15,896 nucleotides of DNA, taken from positions 1 through 15,896 of the forward strand of contig JAFADT010001002.1 of the NCBI GenBank assembly GCA_023424585.1. Reading direction: 5' to 3'. Below, in pieces: positions 5,281 to 14,670 of the stretch. How positions within the stretch are numbered: position 1 is the first letter of the stretch; each line of letters begins with the position of its first letter. The position numbers and the translations under genes were made by a program. Below the pieces are notes generated by a model that saw only the letters and a list, made by a program, of their open reading frames with translations, was not told where the DNA came from and made no database searches. This DNA is from Pseudomonadota bacterium (lineage in GTDB: Bacteria > Myxococcota > Myxococcia > Myxococcales > Myxococcaceae).

Positions 5281-7176
5281 ATGGTTCCTCCCGTTCCGAA
5301 CCCCAGCCAGCTCCGCGTCCCCGCGCCCGACCCCGGCGCCGTCCCCGAACGGCCCGGCGCCTCCGCGGCCGCGGATCCGGAGCTGTACTGGCGGGAGCAC
5401 GTCTACCAGGGCGGCGCGCGGCAGCTCACCGTGCGCGCCGTCATCGCCGGGATGCTCATTGGCGCGGTGATGTGCCTGTCCAACCTCTACGTCATCCTCA
5501 AGACGGGCTGGAGCCTGGGCGTCACCATCACCGCGTGCATCCTGGCCTTCGCGGTGTTCGGCACGCTGCGCTCGCTGAAGCTGCTGCGCACGGAGTTCAC
5601 CGACCTGGAGAACAACGCCATGGGCTCCGTGGCGTCCGCCGCGGGCTACATGACGGGCGGCGGCAACATGGCCGCGGTGCCCGCGCTGCTGATGCTCACC
5701 GGCACGCTGCCGTCGTCTGGCTGGTTGATGGTGTGGTTCGCCGTCATCTCCGCGCTGGGCGTCTTCGCCGCCATCCCCATCAAGCGCCAGCTCATCAACA
5801 TCGAGGCGCTCCCGTTCCCCACGGGTACCGCCACCGCGGAGACCATCCGCGCGCTGCACGGCTACGGCGAAGTGGCCCGCCGCAAGTCGCGCATGCTGGG
5901 CCTGGCGGGGCTGGTGGGCGCGCTCCTGGTGCTGGTGCGCGACGCGCGCTTCACGTGGCTCAAGAACCTGCCGGAGAAGGTGAGCCTGCCGTTCAGCATC
6001 CTCGGGCGCGAGGCGGGCAAGTGGTCCCTGTCCTTCGACTTCAGCCTGCTGCTCATCGGCGCGGGCGCGCTGGTGAGCTTCCGCACCGGCTGGTCCATGC
6101 TGCTGGGCGCCATCCTCAACTACGGCTTCCTGGCGCCGGCCATGGTCAGCCAGGGCGTCATCCCGGAGGTGACGTACAAGGCCATCAACAGCTGGTCGCT
6201 GTGGACGGGCTCCGCGGTGCTGGTGTCGTCCGGCCTGCTGTCGTTCGCGTTCCAGTGGAGGAGCGTGGTGCGCTCGTTCTCCGCGCTGGGCGGGCTGGTG
6301 GGGATGAAGCCCAAGGAGGGCGCGCGCGAGGATCCGCTGGCGGACATCGAGTGCCCCCCGTCGTGGTTCCCCCTGGGCTTCGCGCTGCTGGGCCCGGTGG
6401 CCGTCTTCCTCATGGCCTACCTGTTCCAGATTCCCTGGTGGGCGGGCGTGCTCGCGCTTCCCCTGGCGGTGGTGATGGGCGTCATCGCGTCGCGCGTGAC
6501 GGGGGAGACGGACACCACGCCCACGAAGGCGCTGGGCCCCGTCACCCAGCTCATCTTCGGCGGCCTGGCCCCGGGCAACATCCCCGCCAACGTGATGAGC
6601 GCCAACGCCACGGGCGGCGTGGGGCTGCACTCGGCGGACCTGCTCACGGACCTGAAGTCCGGGTGGCTCTTGGGCGCGTCGCCGCGTCAGCAGTTCTTCG
6701 CGCAGCTGTTCGGCGTGGTCGCGGGCGCCATGGCGGTGGTGCCCATCTTCAAGCTGCTGGTGCCCACCGCGGACGTGCTGGGCACGGAGCAGTTCCCCGC
6801 GCCCGCCTCCATGGTGTGGGCCGGCGTGTCGAAGATGCTCGCGTCGGGCGTGTCCGCGCTGCACCCCACCGCGCGCATGGGCGCCCTGTGCGGCGCGCTC
6901 CTGGGCGTCACGCTCGTGTTGCTGGAGCGCTGGGCCCACCCGAAGGTGAAGGCCTTCCTCCCCACCGCGTCCGGCCTGGGGCTGGCCATCGTCATCCCCG
7001 GCTCCAGCTCCATCAGCCTCTTCGTGGGCGCGGCGCTGGCGGCGCTGCTCAAGCGCCTGAAGCCGAAGCTCGCGGAGGACACCGTGCTGCCCGTCAGCTC
7101 CGGCTTCATCGCGGGCGAGAGCCTCCTGGGCATCGCCATCGCGATGGTGAAGGCCTTCGGCTTCATGCCCAAGTAG
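5281..7176 (+). CDS. OPT family oligopeptide transporter
   Basis: A 631-residue polytopic inner-membrane protein of the oligopeptide transporter superfamily, which imports small peptides or metal chelates using the proton gradient. After a Pro-rich N-terminus of about 45 residues come many hydrophobic segments. Typical stretches are RQLTVRAVIAGMLIGAVMC (47-65) leading into the first helices, LENNAMGSVASAAGYMTGGG (109-128) with the conserved E-N-N and small-residue helix, then LPFPTGTATAE and, near the end, VIPGSSSISLFVGAAL and GFIAGESLLGIAIA. The length fits bacterial members. ATG 5281 is preferred because a TATCTT box lies 9 nt upstream. An in-frame GTG at 5245 has GGAG 6 nt upstream and would add 12 residues, but it falls inside an inverted repeat. 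The substrate cannot be set from sequence. The gene converges on the barrel gene with a 9-bp gap. Confidence 0.93.
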   Translation: MVPPVPNPSQLRVPAPDPGAVPERPGASAAADPELYWREHVYQGGARQLTVRAVIAGMLIGAVMCLSNLYVILKTGWSLGVTITACILAFAVFGTLRSLKLLRTEFTDLENNAMGSVASAAGYMTGGGNMAAVPALLMLTGTLPSSGWLMVWFAVISALGVFAAIPIKRQLINIEALPFPTGTATAETIRALHGYGEVARRKSRMLGLAGLVGALLVLVRDARFTWLKNLPEKVSLPFSILGREAGKWSLSFDFSLLLIGAGALVSFRTGWSMLLGAILNYGFLAPAMVSQGVIPEVTYKAINSWSLWTGSAVLVSSGLLSFAFQWRSVVRSFSALGGLVGMKPKEGAREDPLADIECPPSWFPLGFALLGPVAVFLMAYLFQIPWWAGVLALPLAVVMGVIASRVTGETDTTPTKALGPVTQLIFGGLAPGNIPANVMSANATGGVGLHSADLLTDLKSGWLLGASPRQQFFAQLFGVVAGAMAVVPIFKLLVPTADVLGTEQFPAPASMVWAGVSKMLASGVSALHPTARMGALCGALLGVTLVLLERWAHPKVKAFLPTASGLGLAIVIPGSSSISLFVGAALAALLKRLKPKLAEDTVLPVSSGFIAGESLLGIAIAMVKAFGFMPK

Positions 7177-7185
7177 GCCCCCCGG

Positions 7186-8100
7186 TCAGTCCACCTTGCT
7201 GGTGGCGAAGGACACGCCCGCGACGAAGCGGAAGGTGGGCGTGTCGAACCCCGCGCCCACGCCCGGGCCGCCCAGCACGTACAGGTCCAGGTTGGACAGG
7301 GCGTGGCGGCGGATGGCGATGAGCAGCTCCGCCCCCACGCGGCCCCCGTCCAGCGGGATGCCCGTGAGCACGCTCACCTCGCCGCGCGTCGTCTCGCCGT
7401 GGAGCGACGTCACCGTGGCGCCCAGGCGCAGCTCATTGCCCGCGACGTCGCGCGGATCATAGGACACGGGCGCCAGGTCCTGGCGCTTGCGCAGGAACAC
7501 GCCGGCCTCGCCGCCCACCTGGAAGCCCTCGCCCGCGTAGCCCAATTGCAGACGCGGCTGCAACGCGTAGTCCTCGTGCGCCTGCGCCGCGCGGCTGCCC
7601 ACCGGCAGGCCCGCCGTCAGCGCCACCGCCACATTGATGGGGGCCCCGCTCGACTGGCGCAGCAGCGCCGCCCGGGCGCTCAGCCACGGGGTGGCCAGTC
7701 CTCCGCTCTTCGGCCCGAAGTACTCCAGCGTGGGCTTTCCCCCCTGCGACAGGATGAAGGGCAGCTCGGCGCCCACGTCCAGCCAGGGCAGCACGCCGAA
7801 GCCCACCGTCAGGTGGGCGGTCATCTTGTTCTCCACCAGGCCCGTGCCCTCGCCGGGCTCCCAGCGCGTCTGGAAGTGCAGGGGCAGCTGCTCGTAGTGG
7901 TAGTTCAACGCCACCCGCAGCTGGCCCTGCGCCAGCGTCCGGCCCGTGCCCACCACCAGCGAGCCCAGCGCCTCCGGGTCCAGGTGCAGCCGCTGCAGGT
8001 CGAACACGGGCAGCGGGCGCTTGGGGCCGCTTTCCAGCGCGTGGGCGGAGAAGGGGAGGGACAGCAGGGCAGCGGCGAGGACCGAGGCCGGACGAAACAC
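7186..8100 (-). CDS. Outer-membrane beta-barrel protein, like the N-terminal barrel of myxobacterial OmpA-type proteins
   Basis: A 304-residue exported protein. GTG 8100 is chosen because GGGAG (8108-8112) lies 7 nt upstream and the product then opens with a fine signal peptide (FRPASVLAAALLSLPFSAHA, cleavage after about residue 21). Starts further upstream (to 8250) would bury this signal and run into the Uup-like gene. The mature part has alternating short amphipathic strands and Gly/aromatic turns: FDLQRLHLDPEALGSLVVG (33-51), NYHYEQLPLHF (66-76), LTVGFGVLPWLDVGAELPF (97-115), ALTAGLPVGS (160-169) and a C-terminal FRFVAGVSFA (290-299). This resembles the barrel that in other myxobacterial proteins is followed by thrombospondin-3 repeats and an OmpA domain, but here the protein ends after the barrel. 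The function is unknown; pore or structural roles are possible. Confidence 0.75.
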   Translation of the reverse strand: MFRPASVLAAALLSLPFSAHALESGPKRPLPVFDLQRLHLDPEALGSLVVGTGRTLAQGQLRVALNYHYEQLPLHFQTRWEPGEGTGLVENKMTAHLTVGFGVLPWLDVGAELPFILSQGGKPTLEYFGPKSGGLATPWLSARAALLRQSSGAPINVAVALTAGLPVGSRAAQAHEDYALQPRLQLGYAGEGFQVGGEAGVFLRKRQDLAPVSYDPRDVAGNELRLGATVTSLHGETTRGEVSVLTGIPLDGGRVGAELLIAIRRHALSNLDLYVLGGPGVGAGFDTPTFRFVAGVSFATSKVD

Positions 8101-8129
8101 GTGACGACTCCCGAGGCGGAGGGACGCGA

Positions 8130-8158
8130 ACTCTAGCCAGAGTCCCCCCGCTCGAAAA
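8130..8158 (-). promoter_or_regulatory. Candidate promoter of the outer-membrane barrel gene
   Basis: On the minus strand TTTTCG (8153-8158) is followed after 17 nt by TAGAGT (8130-8135; 4 of 6 for -10). The start site would be near 8123, giving a leader of about 23 nt that contains the GGGAG ribosome binding site. The -10 box lies inside a small dyad (ACTCT at 8130-8134, AGAGT at 8139-8143). The -35 match is weak. Confidence 0.3.
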
Positions 8159-8210
8159 TCATGCACGGCGTGCGGCGGTTTGTGATTCCCGCCATGAAAA
8201 GCCTGACAAC

Positions 8211-10133
8211 TCAGGACGTGCCGGCGGCCAGGTCCTGCAATTCCTGCCATCGCGCATAGAGCCGGTCCACTTCGGCGGTGGTGGCTTCCAGGGCCTGATT
8301 GACTTCCGCGACCTTGGGGCCGTTGCTGTAGACGGCGGGGTCGGCGAGCTGGGCCTCCAGCTCCGCCTTGCGCTGCTCCGCGGCCTCGATGGTGGCCTCC
8401 ATGCCGTCCAGCTCGCGCTGGTCCTTGTAGGAGAGCTTCCCGGGCTTCTTCGCCGCGGGCCTCGCTGCGGGCTCCTCGCGGGGCTCGTCCTTCTTCGGCG
8501 GGGCGGCCTTGAGGGCGGCGGCCTGCGACTGCTCCTTCAGCCGCTTGTACATCTCGTAGTTGCCCTCGTAGCGGGTGACCTTGCCCTCGCCGTCGAAGGA
8601 GAGGATGGCGGTGGCCACCTTGTCGAGGAAGTACCGGTCGTGCGTCACCAGCAGCACGCTGCCGGCGAAGTCCAGCAGCAGCCGCTCCAGGATGTTGAGC
8701 GTGACGATGTCCAGGTCGTTGGTGGGCTCGTCCAGCACCAGCACGTTGGCGCCTTCCAGGAAGAGCCGCGCCAGCAGCAGCCGGTTGCGCTCGCCGCCGG
8801 ACAGCGCGCCCACCTTCATGCGCTGCATGGGCACCGGGAAGAGCAGGTCGTCCAGGTAGTCGCGCAGGGCCACCTTGCGGTCGCCCAGCTCCACGTGGTC
8901 CTCCCCCTGCGAGGCCGCGTCGTACACCGTCTGCTCCGGGTCCAGCTGCGCGCGCTGCTGGTCGTAGTAGGCGACCCGGGTGTTCTTCCCGATGACGAGC
9001 GCGCCGCCGTCCGCGGGCAGCTCGCCCAGCATCACGCGCAGGAACGTCGTCTTGCCCACGCCGTTGGGGCCCAGGAAGCCCACGCGCTCGCCGCGCTGGA
9101 GCCGGAAGTCCACGCCGTCCAGCACCTTGCGGTCCCCGAAGGACTTCTTCAGCCCCTCGGCCTCAATCACGGTGTGCCCCAGCCGGGGCGCCGCCGCCAC
9201 GCGCAGGTCCGCCACCTTGGGGCGCTGGAAGCCCTTCTCCGCCAGCAGCTTCTGCGCCCGCTCGATGCGCGCCTTGCTCTTGGTGCGCCGCGCCTCCACG
9301 CCCTTGCGCAGCCACGCGACCTCCTGGGCAATCCAGCGCTCGCGCTTGTGCTCCGCGACCTCCGCGTTCTGCTGGGCCACGAGCTTCTGCTCCACGTAGG
9401 CCGCGTAGTTGCCGGGGTAGGAGACCAGGCCGCCGCCGGGCTGGATCTCCACGATGCGGTCCACCAGGTCGTCCAGGAAGTAGCGGTCGTGCGTGACGAG
9501 CAGCAGCGCCCCGGGCAGCTTGTCCAGCTCGTCCTCCAGCCAGTCCACGGTGTCCGCGTCCAGGTGGTTGGTGGGCTCGTCCAGCAAGAGCAGGTCCGGG
9601 CGCGTGAGCAGCGCACGGGCGATGGCCACGCGCTTGCGCAGGCCTCCGGACAGCTGCGCCACCGGCCGGTCCCAGTCCTTCACGCCCAGCCGGTCGAGCA
9701 GCGTCTTCGCGTGGTGCTCCGTGTCCCAGCCGCCCGCCTGCTCAATCCGGTCGCCCAGCGCGGACAGCTGCTCCAGCAGCTTCGGGGTGGCGTTCGCGGG
9801 GTCCGCCTCAAGCCTGTGCGAAAGCTCCGCGTGCGCGGCCAGCGCCTCCTTCAGCGGCGCCTGCGACACGGCCAGCTCGCTGGCCACGGTGGCGCCCTCG
9901 GGGAACTCCGGCTCCTGGGGCAGGTAGGTGACGCGCGCGCCCCGGCGCAGCTGCAGCTCGCCCAGGTCCGGCCGGGCCGCGCCGGCCAGGATCTTCATCA
10001 GCGACGACTTGCCGGAGCCGTTGACGCCCACGAGGCCCACGCGCTCGCCCTCCTCGATGGTGAAGGTGAGGCCCTCGAAGACGGTGCGGCTGCCGAAGGC
10101 GAGCTGGACGTTGGCGGCGCGAAGCAGCGTCAC
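8211..10133 (-). CDS. uup: ABC-F ATPase, Uup type
   Basis: A 640-residue soluble protein with two ABC ATPase domains and no membrane segments. Domain 1 has Walker A GVNGSGKS (36-43), signature LSGG (161-164), Walker B with DEPTNHLD (185-192) and switch His 215. Domain 2 has Walker A GPNGVGKT (355-362), LSGG (444-447), DEPTNDLD (468-475) and His 498. The linker between them contains EVAWLRKGVEARRTKSKARI (271-290), typical of Uup. A Lys/Pro-rich tether (about 540-568) leads to a C-terminal coiled-coil domain (about 568-635), which in Uup binds DNA. Family members act on ribosomes or on branched DNA; E. coli uup mutants show raised precise transposon excision. GTG 10133 has GAAAGG 9 nt upstream. 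The gene follows EF-G on the same strand but behind a strong terminator, so it probably has its own promoter. Confidence 0.93.
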   Translation of the reverse strand: MTLLRAANVQLAFGSRTVFEGLTFTIEEGERVGLVGVNGSGKSSLMKILAGAARPDLGELQLRRGARVTYLPQEPEFPEGATVASELAVSQAPLKEALAAHAELSHRLEADPANATPKLLEQLSALGDRIEQAGGWDTEHHAKTLLDRLGVKDWDRPVAQLSGGLRKRVAIARALLTRPDLLLLDEPTNHLDADTVDWLEDELDKLPGALLLVTHDRYFLDDLVDRIVEIQPGGGLVSYPGNYAAYVEQKLVAQQNAEVAEHKRERWIAQEVAWLRKGVEARRTKSKARIERAQKLLAEKGFQRPKVADLRVAAAPRLGHTVIEAEGLKKSFGDRKVLDGVDFRLQRGERVGFLGPNGVGKTTFLRVMLGELPADGGALVIGKNTRVAYYDQQRAQLDPEQTVYDAASQGEDHVELGDRKVALRDYLDDLLFPVPMQRMKVGALSGGERNRLLLARLFLEGANVLVLDEPTNDLDIVTLNILERLLLDFAGSVLLVTHDRYFLDKVATAILSFDGEGKVTRYEGNYEMYKRLKEQSQAAALKAAPPKKDEPREEPAARPAAKKPGKLSYKDQRELDGMEATIEAAEQRKAELEAQLADPAVYSNGPKVAEVNQALEATTAEVDRLYARWQELQDLAAGTS

Positions 10134-10142
10134 GGAAGGGAA

Positions 10143-10154
10143 CCTTTCGAAAGG
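10143..10154. repeat. 12-bp perfect palindrome over the uup ribosome binding site
   Basis: CCTTTCGAAAGG reads the same on both strands. Its GAAAGG half is the likely Shine-Dalgarno of the Uup-like gene (9 nt before GTG 10133). It could be a protein-binding site or a tiny hairpin that affects initiation. Confidence 0.4.
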
Positions 10155-10170
10155 GGGACGGAAGAAAGCA

Positions 10171-10207
10171 GAAGGGCGCCCCCCACTTGAAGCGGGGAGC
10201 GCCCTTC
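10171..10207 (-). terminator. Intrinsic-type terminator of the EF-G gene
   Basis: GAAGGGCGC (10171-10179) pairs perfectly with GCGCCCTTC (10199-10207). After one mismatch the stem continues with CCCC/GGGG, for about 14 positions in all, closing a loop of about 9 nt. On the minus strand it begins 29 nt after the EF-G stop and is followed by the pyrimidine-rich TGCTTTCTTC. It is the clearest terminator in the window. Confidence 0.75.
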
Positions 10208-10236
10208 CTACAGCCAGCGCGGCGTGGGCACCCGGA

Positions 10237-12354
<2,118 letters not shown>

Positions 12355-12375
12355 GATCCGGTCCTTCTTCGATTG

Positions 12376-12404
12376 AAAAAATTGCCTGAGGGAACAGAGC
12401 AGGC
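12376..12404 (-). promoter_or_regulatory. Attenuator-like hairpin plus T-tract in the EF-G leader
   Basis: On the minus strand GCCTG (12404-12400) and CAGGC (12388-12384) can pair around an 11-nt loop, followed at once by AATTTTTTC (T run 12381-12376). This has the form of an intrinsic terminator. It lies 10 nt before the EF-G ribosome binding site, with no minus-strand gene just upstream to terminate. A leader attenuator is possible; the stem is short (5 bp). Confidence 0.35.
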
Positions 12405-12448
12405 GGGGCCCTTACTTCCCACAGGACCCAGTTACCAGACAAATCCGC

Positions 12449-12477
12449 ATGACGTGGGGCGCACATCCGCCTACGTT
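12449..12477 (+). promoter_or_regulatory. Candidate promoter of the NTF2-like gene
   Basis: ATGACG (12449-12454, keeping the TGAC core of the -35) and TACGTT (12472-12477) are separated by exactly 17 nt. The start site would be near 12484, leaving a leader of about 27 nt with the GAGGT ribosome binding site. It lies in the divergent region shared with EF-G. Confidence 0.35.
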
Positions 12478-12510
12478 GCGCCGCCCTGTTTCGACTGAGG
12501 TGCCATAACA

Positions 12511-12873
12511 ATGAGCGCGAGCGAAAACTTCTCCCTGGCCCGGGCCTGGCTCAAGGCCTTCAACGCCCACGACGTCCCCGCCCTGGTGGCGCTGTACGCG
12601 GAGGACGCGACCCACACCTCTCCCAAGATTCGCGTCCTGCACCCGGAGACGGGGGGGCGCCTGGTGGGCCGGCCGGCCCTGGAGCGGTGGTGGAAGGACG
12701 CCATCGCCCGGCTGCCGGGCCTGCGCTACGAGGAGACGGCGCTCACCGCGGACGGCGACCGGGTGTTCATGGAGTACCTGCGGCACGCCCCCAACGAGGC
12801 CCCCCTGCCGGTGGCGGAGGTGCTGGAGGTGAAGGGCGGGCGCATCGTCGCGTCGCGCGTCTACCACGGCTAA
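12511..12873 (+). CDS. NTF2/SnoaL-like protein (nuclear transport factor 2 superfamily)
   Basis: A 120-residue protein of the size of a single cone-shaped alpha+beta barrel of the NTF2-like/SnoaL-like superfamily. It opens with the typical helix (LARAWLKAFNAHDVPALVAL, 9-28) followed by YAEDATHTSP (29-38), the stretch where ligand pocket residues usually lie. It then has GRPALERWWKDAIARLPGL (53-71), DGDRVFMEYL (81-90) and a final strand ending SRVYHG. Members are enzymes (hydrolases, cyclases, isomerases) or ligand-binding proteins, so the fold does not set the reaction. No signal peptide is seen. ATG 12511 has GAGGT (12497-12501) 9 nt upstream. It is divergent from EF-G and its stop is 9 nt from the next start, so the two small genes are very likely cotranscribed. 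Confidence 0.8.
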   Translation: MSASENFSLARAWLKAFNAHDVPALVALYAEDATHTSPKIRVLHPETGGRLVGRPALERWWKDAIARLPGLRYEETALTADGDRVFMEYLRHAPNEAPLPVAEVLEVKGGRIVASRVYHG

Positions 12874-12882
12874 GGTGCCCCC

Positions 12883-13203
12883 ATGGCGATCCCCAACTTC
12901 GACCGGGACTTCGGATACCTGGCGCCCTTCCTGGACAAGGTGGCGGCGGCCGCGTCGGACCTGCCGGACGCCTCCGCCCGCGAGGAGCTGGGGCGGCTGA
13001 TGGCCGAGGAGAAGGTCCGCTGGGAGCGCATCCGGGAGCTGCTCCAGGGCGCCCCGGGGTCGCGCGGCGCCGCCTCCCAGTCTTCCAGGGCCGGGCCGAC
13101 CACCGCCGCGTCCCCGCTGGCCCGGGTGTCCGCGGACGAGGTGAACCGGGCGGCCCCCCGCGAGGCGGGCTTCACGGTGGGCAGCCTCAAGGATTCGCGC
13201 TAG
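12883..13203 (+). CDS. Hypothetical 106-residue protein
   Basis: I do not recognise this family. ATG 12883 follows the NTF2-like stop by 9 nt; the stop codon itself runs into AAGGTG, which can serve as ribosome binding site 5 nt before the ATG, so translational coupling is likely. The first 60 residues (NFDRDFGYLAPFLDKVAAAA, then AREELGRLMAEEKVRWERIRE) look like two charged amphipathic helices. The rest is Ser/Ala/Gly/Pro-rich and likely disordered, closing with REAGFTVGSLKDSR. There are no Cys, no membrane segment and no signal peptide, so it is probably a small cytoplasmic helical protein. Codon use matches its neighbours. It converges with the transhydrogenase gene across an 18-bp gap. Confidence 0.7.
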   Translation: MAIPNFDRDFGYLAPFLDKVAAAASDLPDASAREELGRLMAEEKVRWERIRELLQGAPGSRGAASQSSRAGPTTAASPLARVSADEVNRAAPREAGFTVGSLKDSR

Positions 13204-13221
13204 CGAGCGCGGGCCGGTGGA

Positions 13222-14625
13222 TCAGGCGCTGCTCACGCGGACCTGATCCAACGCGTCGTAGGTGGCGGCCTTGTAGGCCTCCGACAGCGTCGGGTAGTTG
13301 AAGCAGGTCTCCACGAAGAGCTGCGCGGTGGCGCCGGTGAGCAGCGCGGTGAGCCCCACGTGCACCAGCTCCGAGGCCTGCTCGCCCAGCACGTGCACGC
13401 CCAGCAGCCGCATGTCGTCCTGGTGGAAGAGCAGCTTCAGGAGGCCCTGCCGCTCCCCGATGATCTGCCCGCGCGGGTTGGTGTCGAAGGTGGCGCGGCC
13501 CACGACGTAGGGGATGCTGCGCGTGCGCAGGGACTCCTCCGTCTCGCCGGCCATGGACACCTCCGGGATGGTGTAGATGCCGTAGGGCAGGATGGGCGTG
13601 AGCGTGCGCTTGCCCGGGCCGAACGCGTGCTCCACGGCGATGCGGGCCTGCTCCATGGAGGTGGAGGCCAGGGCGGGGAAGCCGATGACGTCGCCCACCG
13701 CGTAGATGTGCGGGACGGCCGTCTGGTACGCGAGCCCCACCTCGATCTGACCGCGCTTGCCCTGCTTCACGCCCAGCGCCTCGATGCCCAGGCCCGCGGT
13801 GTTCGCGGTGCGGCCGGAGGCGACCAGCACCTGGTCCGCCTCCAGCACCTCGCCGGAGGACAGCTTCAGGCGGATGGGCTCCTCGTGGGACTCCGGCACG
13901 TGCGCGGCCTCCACCGTCTGCCCCAGGCGCAGCCGCACGCCCAGCGTCTCCATGCAGTCGCGCAGCAACTGGCCGATCTCCTGGTCTAGGAAGGACAGGA
14001 GGTCGTTCTTCACCTCCACCAGCGTCACCGGGATGCCCAGCGCGGCGAACATGCACGCGTACTCGCAGCCGATGACGCCGCCGCCCACCACCACCAGCGT
14101 CCGGGGCAGGGTGGTGATGTCCAGGATCTCATCCGAGTCGTGCACGCGCGGGTCGCCGAAGGGGTACAGCGGCGGGCGGTACGGGGAGGATCCGGTGGCG
14201 ATGAGGACGGTGCTGGCGGTGAGCCGGGCGACCTCCGCGCCCTCGCGCTTCACCGCGACGGTGTGCGCGTCCACGAAGGCGCCCGCGCCCTGGAACACCG
14301 TCACGCCGTGGCGCTGGAGGTTCCGGTGGATGCGCTCGCGCTCCATCTGCTTCACGCGGCGCTCGCGGAAGAGGAAGTCGGAGACGGTGGCCTCGTGGCG
14401 CAGCGTCGCGTCCACGCTGTAGAGGCCGCGCGCCTTGAAGCCGGACAGGTGCAGCGCCGTCTCGCGCAGCGTCTTGGAGGGGAGGGTGCCGGTGTTGGCC
14501 GCGGTGCCGCCGAGCACCGGCTCCCGCTCCACCACCGCCACCCGCTTGCCCGCGAGCGAGGCCTGCACCGCGCCCCATTCCCCCGCGGGGCCTGAGCCGA
14601 TGACCACCAGGTCGAAGTCCGCCAT
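13222..14625 (-). CDS. sthA: Soluble pyridine nucleotide transhydrogenase (Si-specific NAD(P)+ transhydrogenase)
   Basis: A 467-residue FAD enzyme that exchanges hydride between NADPH and NAD+, helping balance the two pools; E. coli SthA has 466 residues. ATG 14625 gives the canonical start MADFDLVVIGSGPAGE with FAD-binding GxGxxG at 10-15. The second nucleotide fold has VGGGVIGCE (180-188) with an acidic residue E204 at the end of the next strand. The FAD/central motif reads YAVGDVIGFPALAS (308-321). Two points separate it from lipoamide dehydrogenase and similar disulfide reductases: the active-site segment GGTAANTGTLPSK (39-51) has neither redox cysteine, and the C-terminal HPT-E is replaced by NYPTLSEAYK (443-452), as in SthA. 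LLSFLDQE (209-216) is also SthA-like. It lies 45 nt downstream of the pseudouridine synthase gene, with its own TAGGGT box. Confidence 0.93.
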   Translation of the reverse strand: MADFDLVVIGSGPAGEWGAVQASLAGKRVAVVEREPVLGGTAANTGTLPSKTLRETALHLSGFKARGLYSVDATLRHEATVSDFLFRERRVKQMERERIHRNLQRHGVTVFQGAGAFVDAHTVAVKREGAEVARLTASTVLIATGSSPYRPPLYPFGDPRVHDSDEILDITTLPRTLVVVGGGVIGCEYACMFAALGIPVTLVEVKNDLLSFLDQEIGQLLRDCMETLGVRLRLGQTVEAAHVPESHEEPIRLKLSSGEVLEADQVLVASGRTANTAGLGIEALGVKQGKRGQIEVGLAYQTAVPHIYAVGDVIGFPALASTSMEQARIAVEHAFGPGKRTLTPILPYGIYTIPEVSMAGETEESLRTRSIPYVVGRATFDTNPRGQIIGERQGLLKLLFHQDDMRLLGVHVLGEQASELVHVGLTALLTGATAQLFVETCFNYPTLSEAYKAATYDALDQVRVSSA

Positions 14626-14632
14626 GAACCGC

Positions 14633-14638
14633 ACCCTA
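14633..14638 (-). promoter_or_regulatory. -10-like TAGGGT box 7 nt before the sthA ATG
   Basis: On the minus strand TAGGGT ends 7 nt before ATG 14625, which would put the transcript start at or next to the A of the start codon. AGGGTG in the same place could also be read as a weak Shine-Dalgarno, so the two explanations compete. Confidence 0.35.
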
Positions 14639-14670
14639 ACCCCACCCAGGGGGGCCATGGCACCCGGAAG

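Noticed and set aside
4585..6939. 784-codon open frame antisense to the slyD and OPT genes
   Set aside because: Composition is His/Arg/Gly/Gln repeats, with no motifs. The opposite strand has unmistakable families.
8162..8195. Small hairpins (GCAC/GTGC and GGCGG/CCGCC) after the uup stop as a terminator
   Set aside because: Stems are 4-5 bp and the following ATGATTTTCG is only a short T run. Not enough to call.
8211..10133. ABC drug-efflux or antibiotic-resistance ABC-F protein
   Set aside because: There are no membrane segments. The linker EVAWLRKGVEARRTKSKAR and the C-terminal coiled coil fit Uup, not the resistance subfamilies.
13222..14625. Lipoamide dehydrogenase or mercuric reductase
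   Set aside because: Both redox cysteines are missing and the C-terminal motif is NYPT, not HPT. LLSFLDQE and YAVGDVIG fit SthA.
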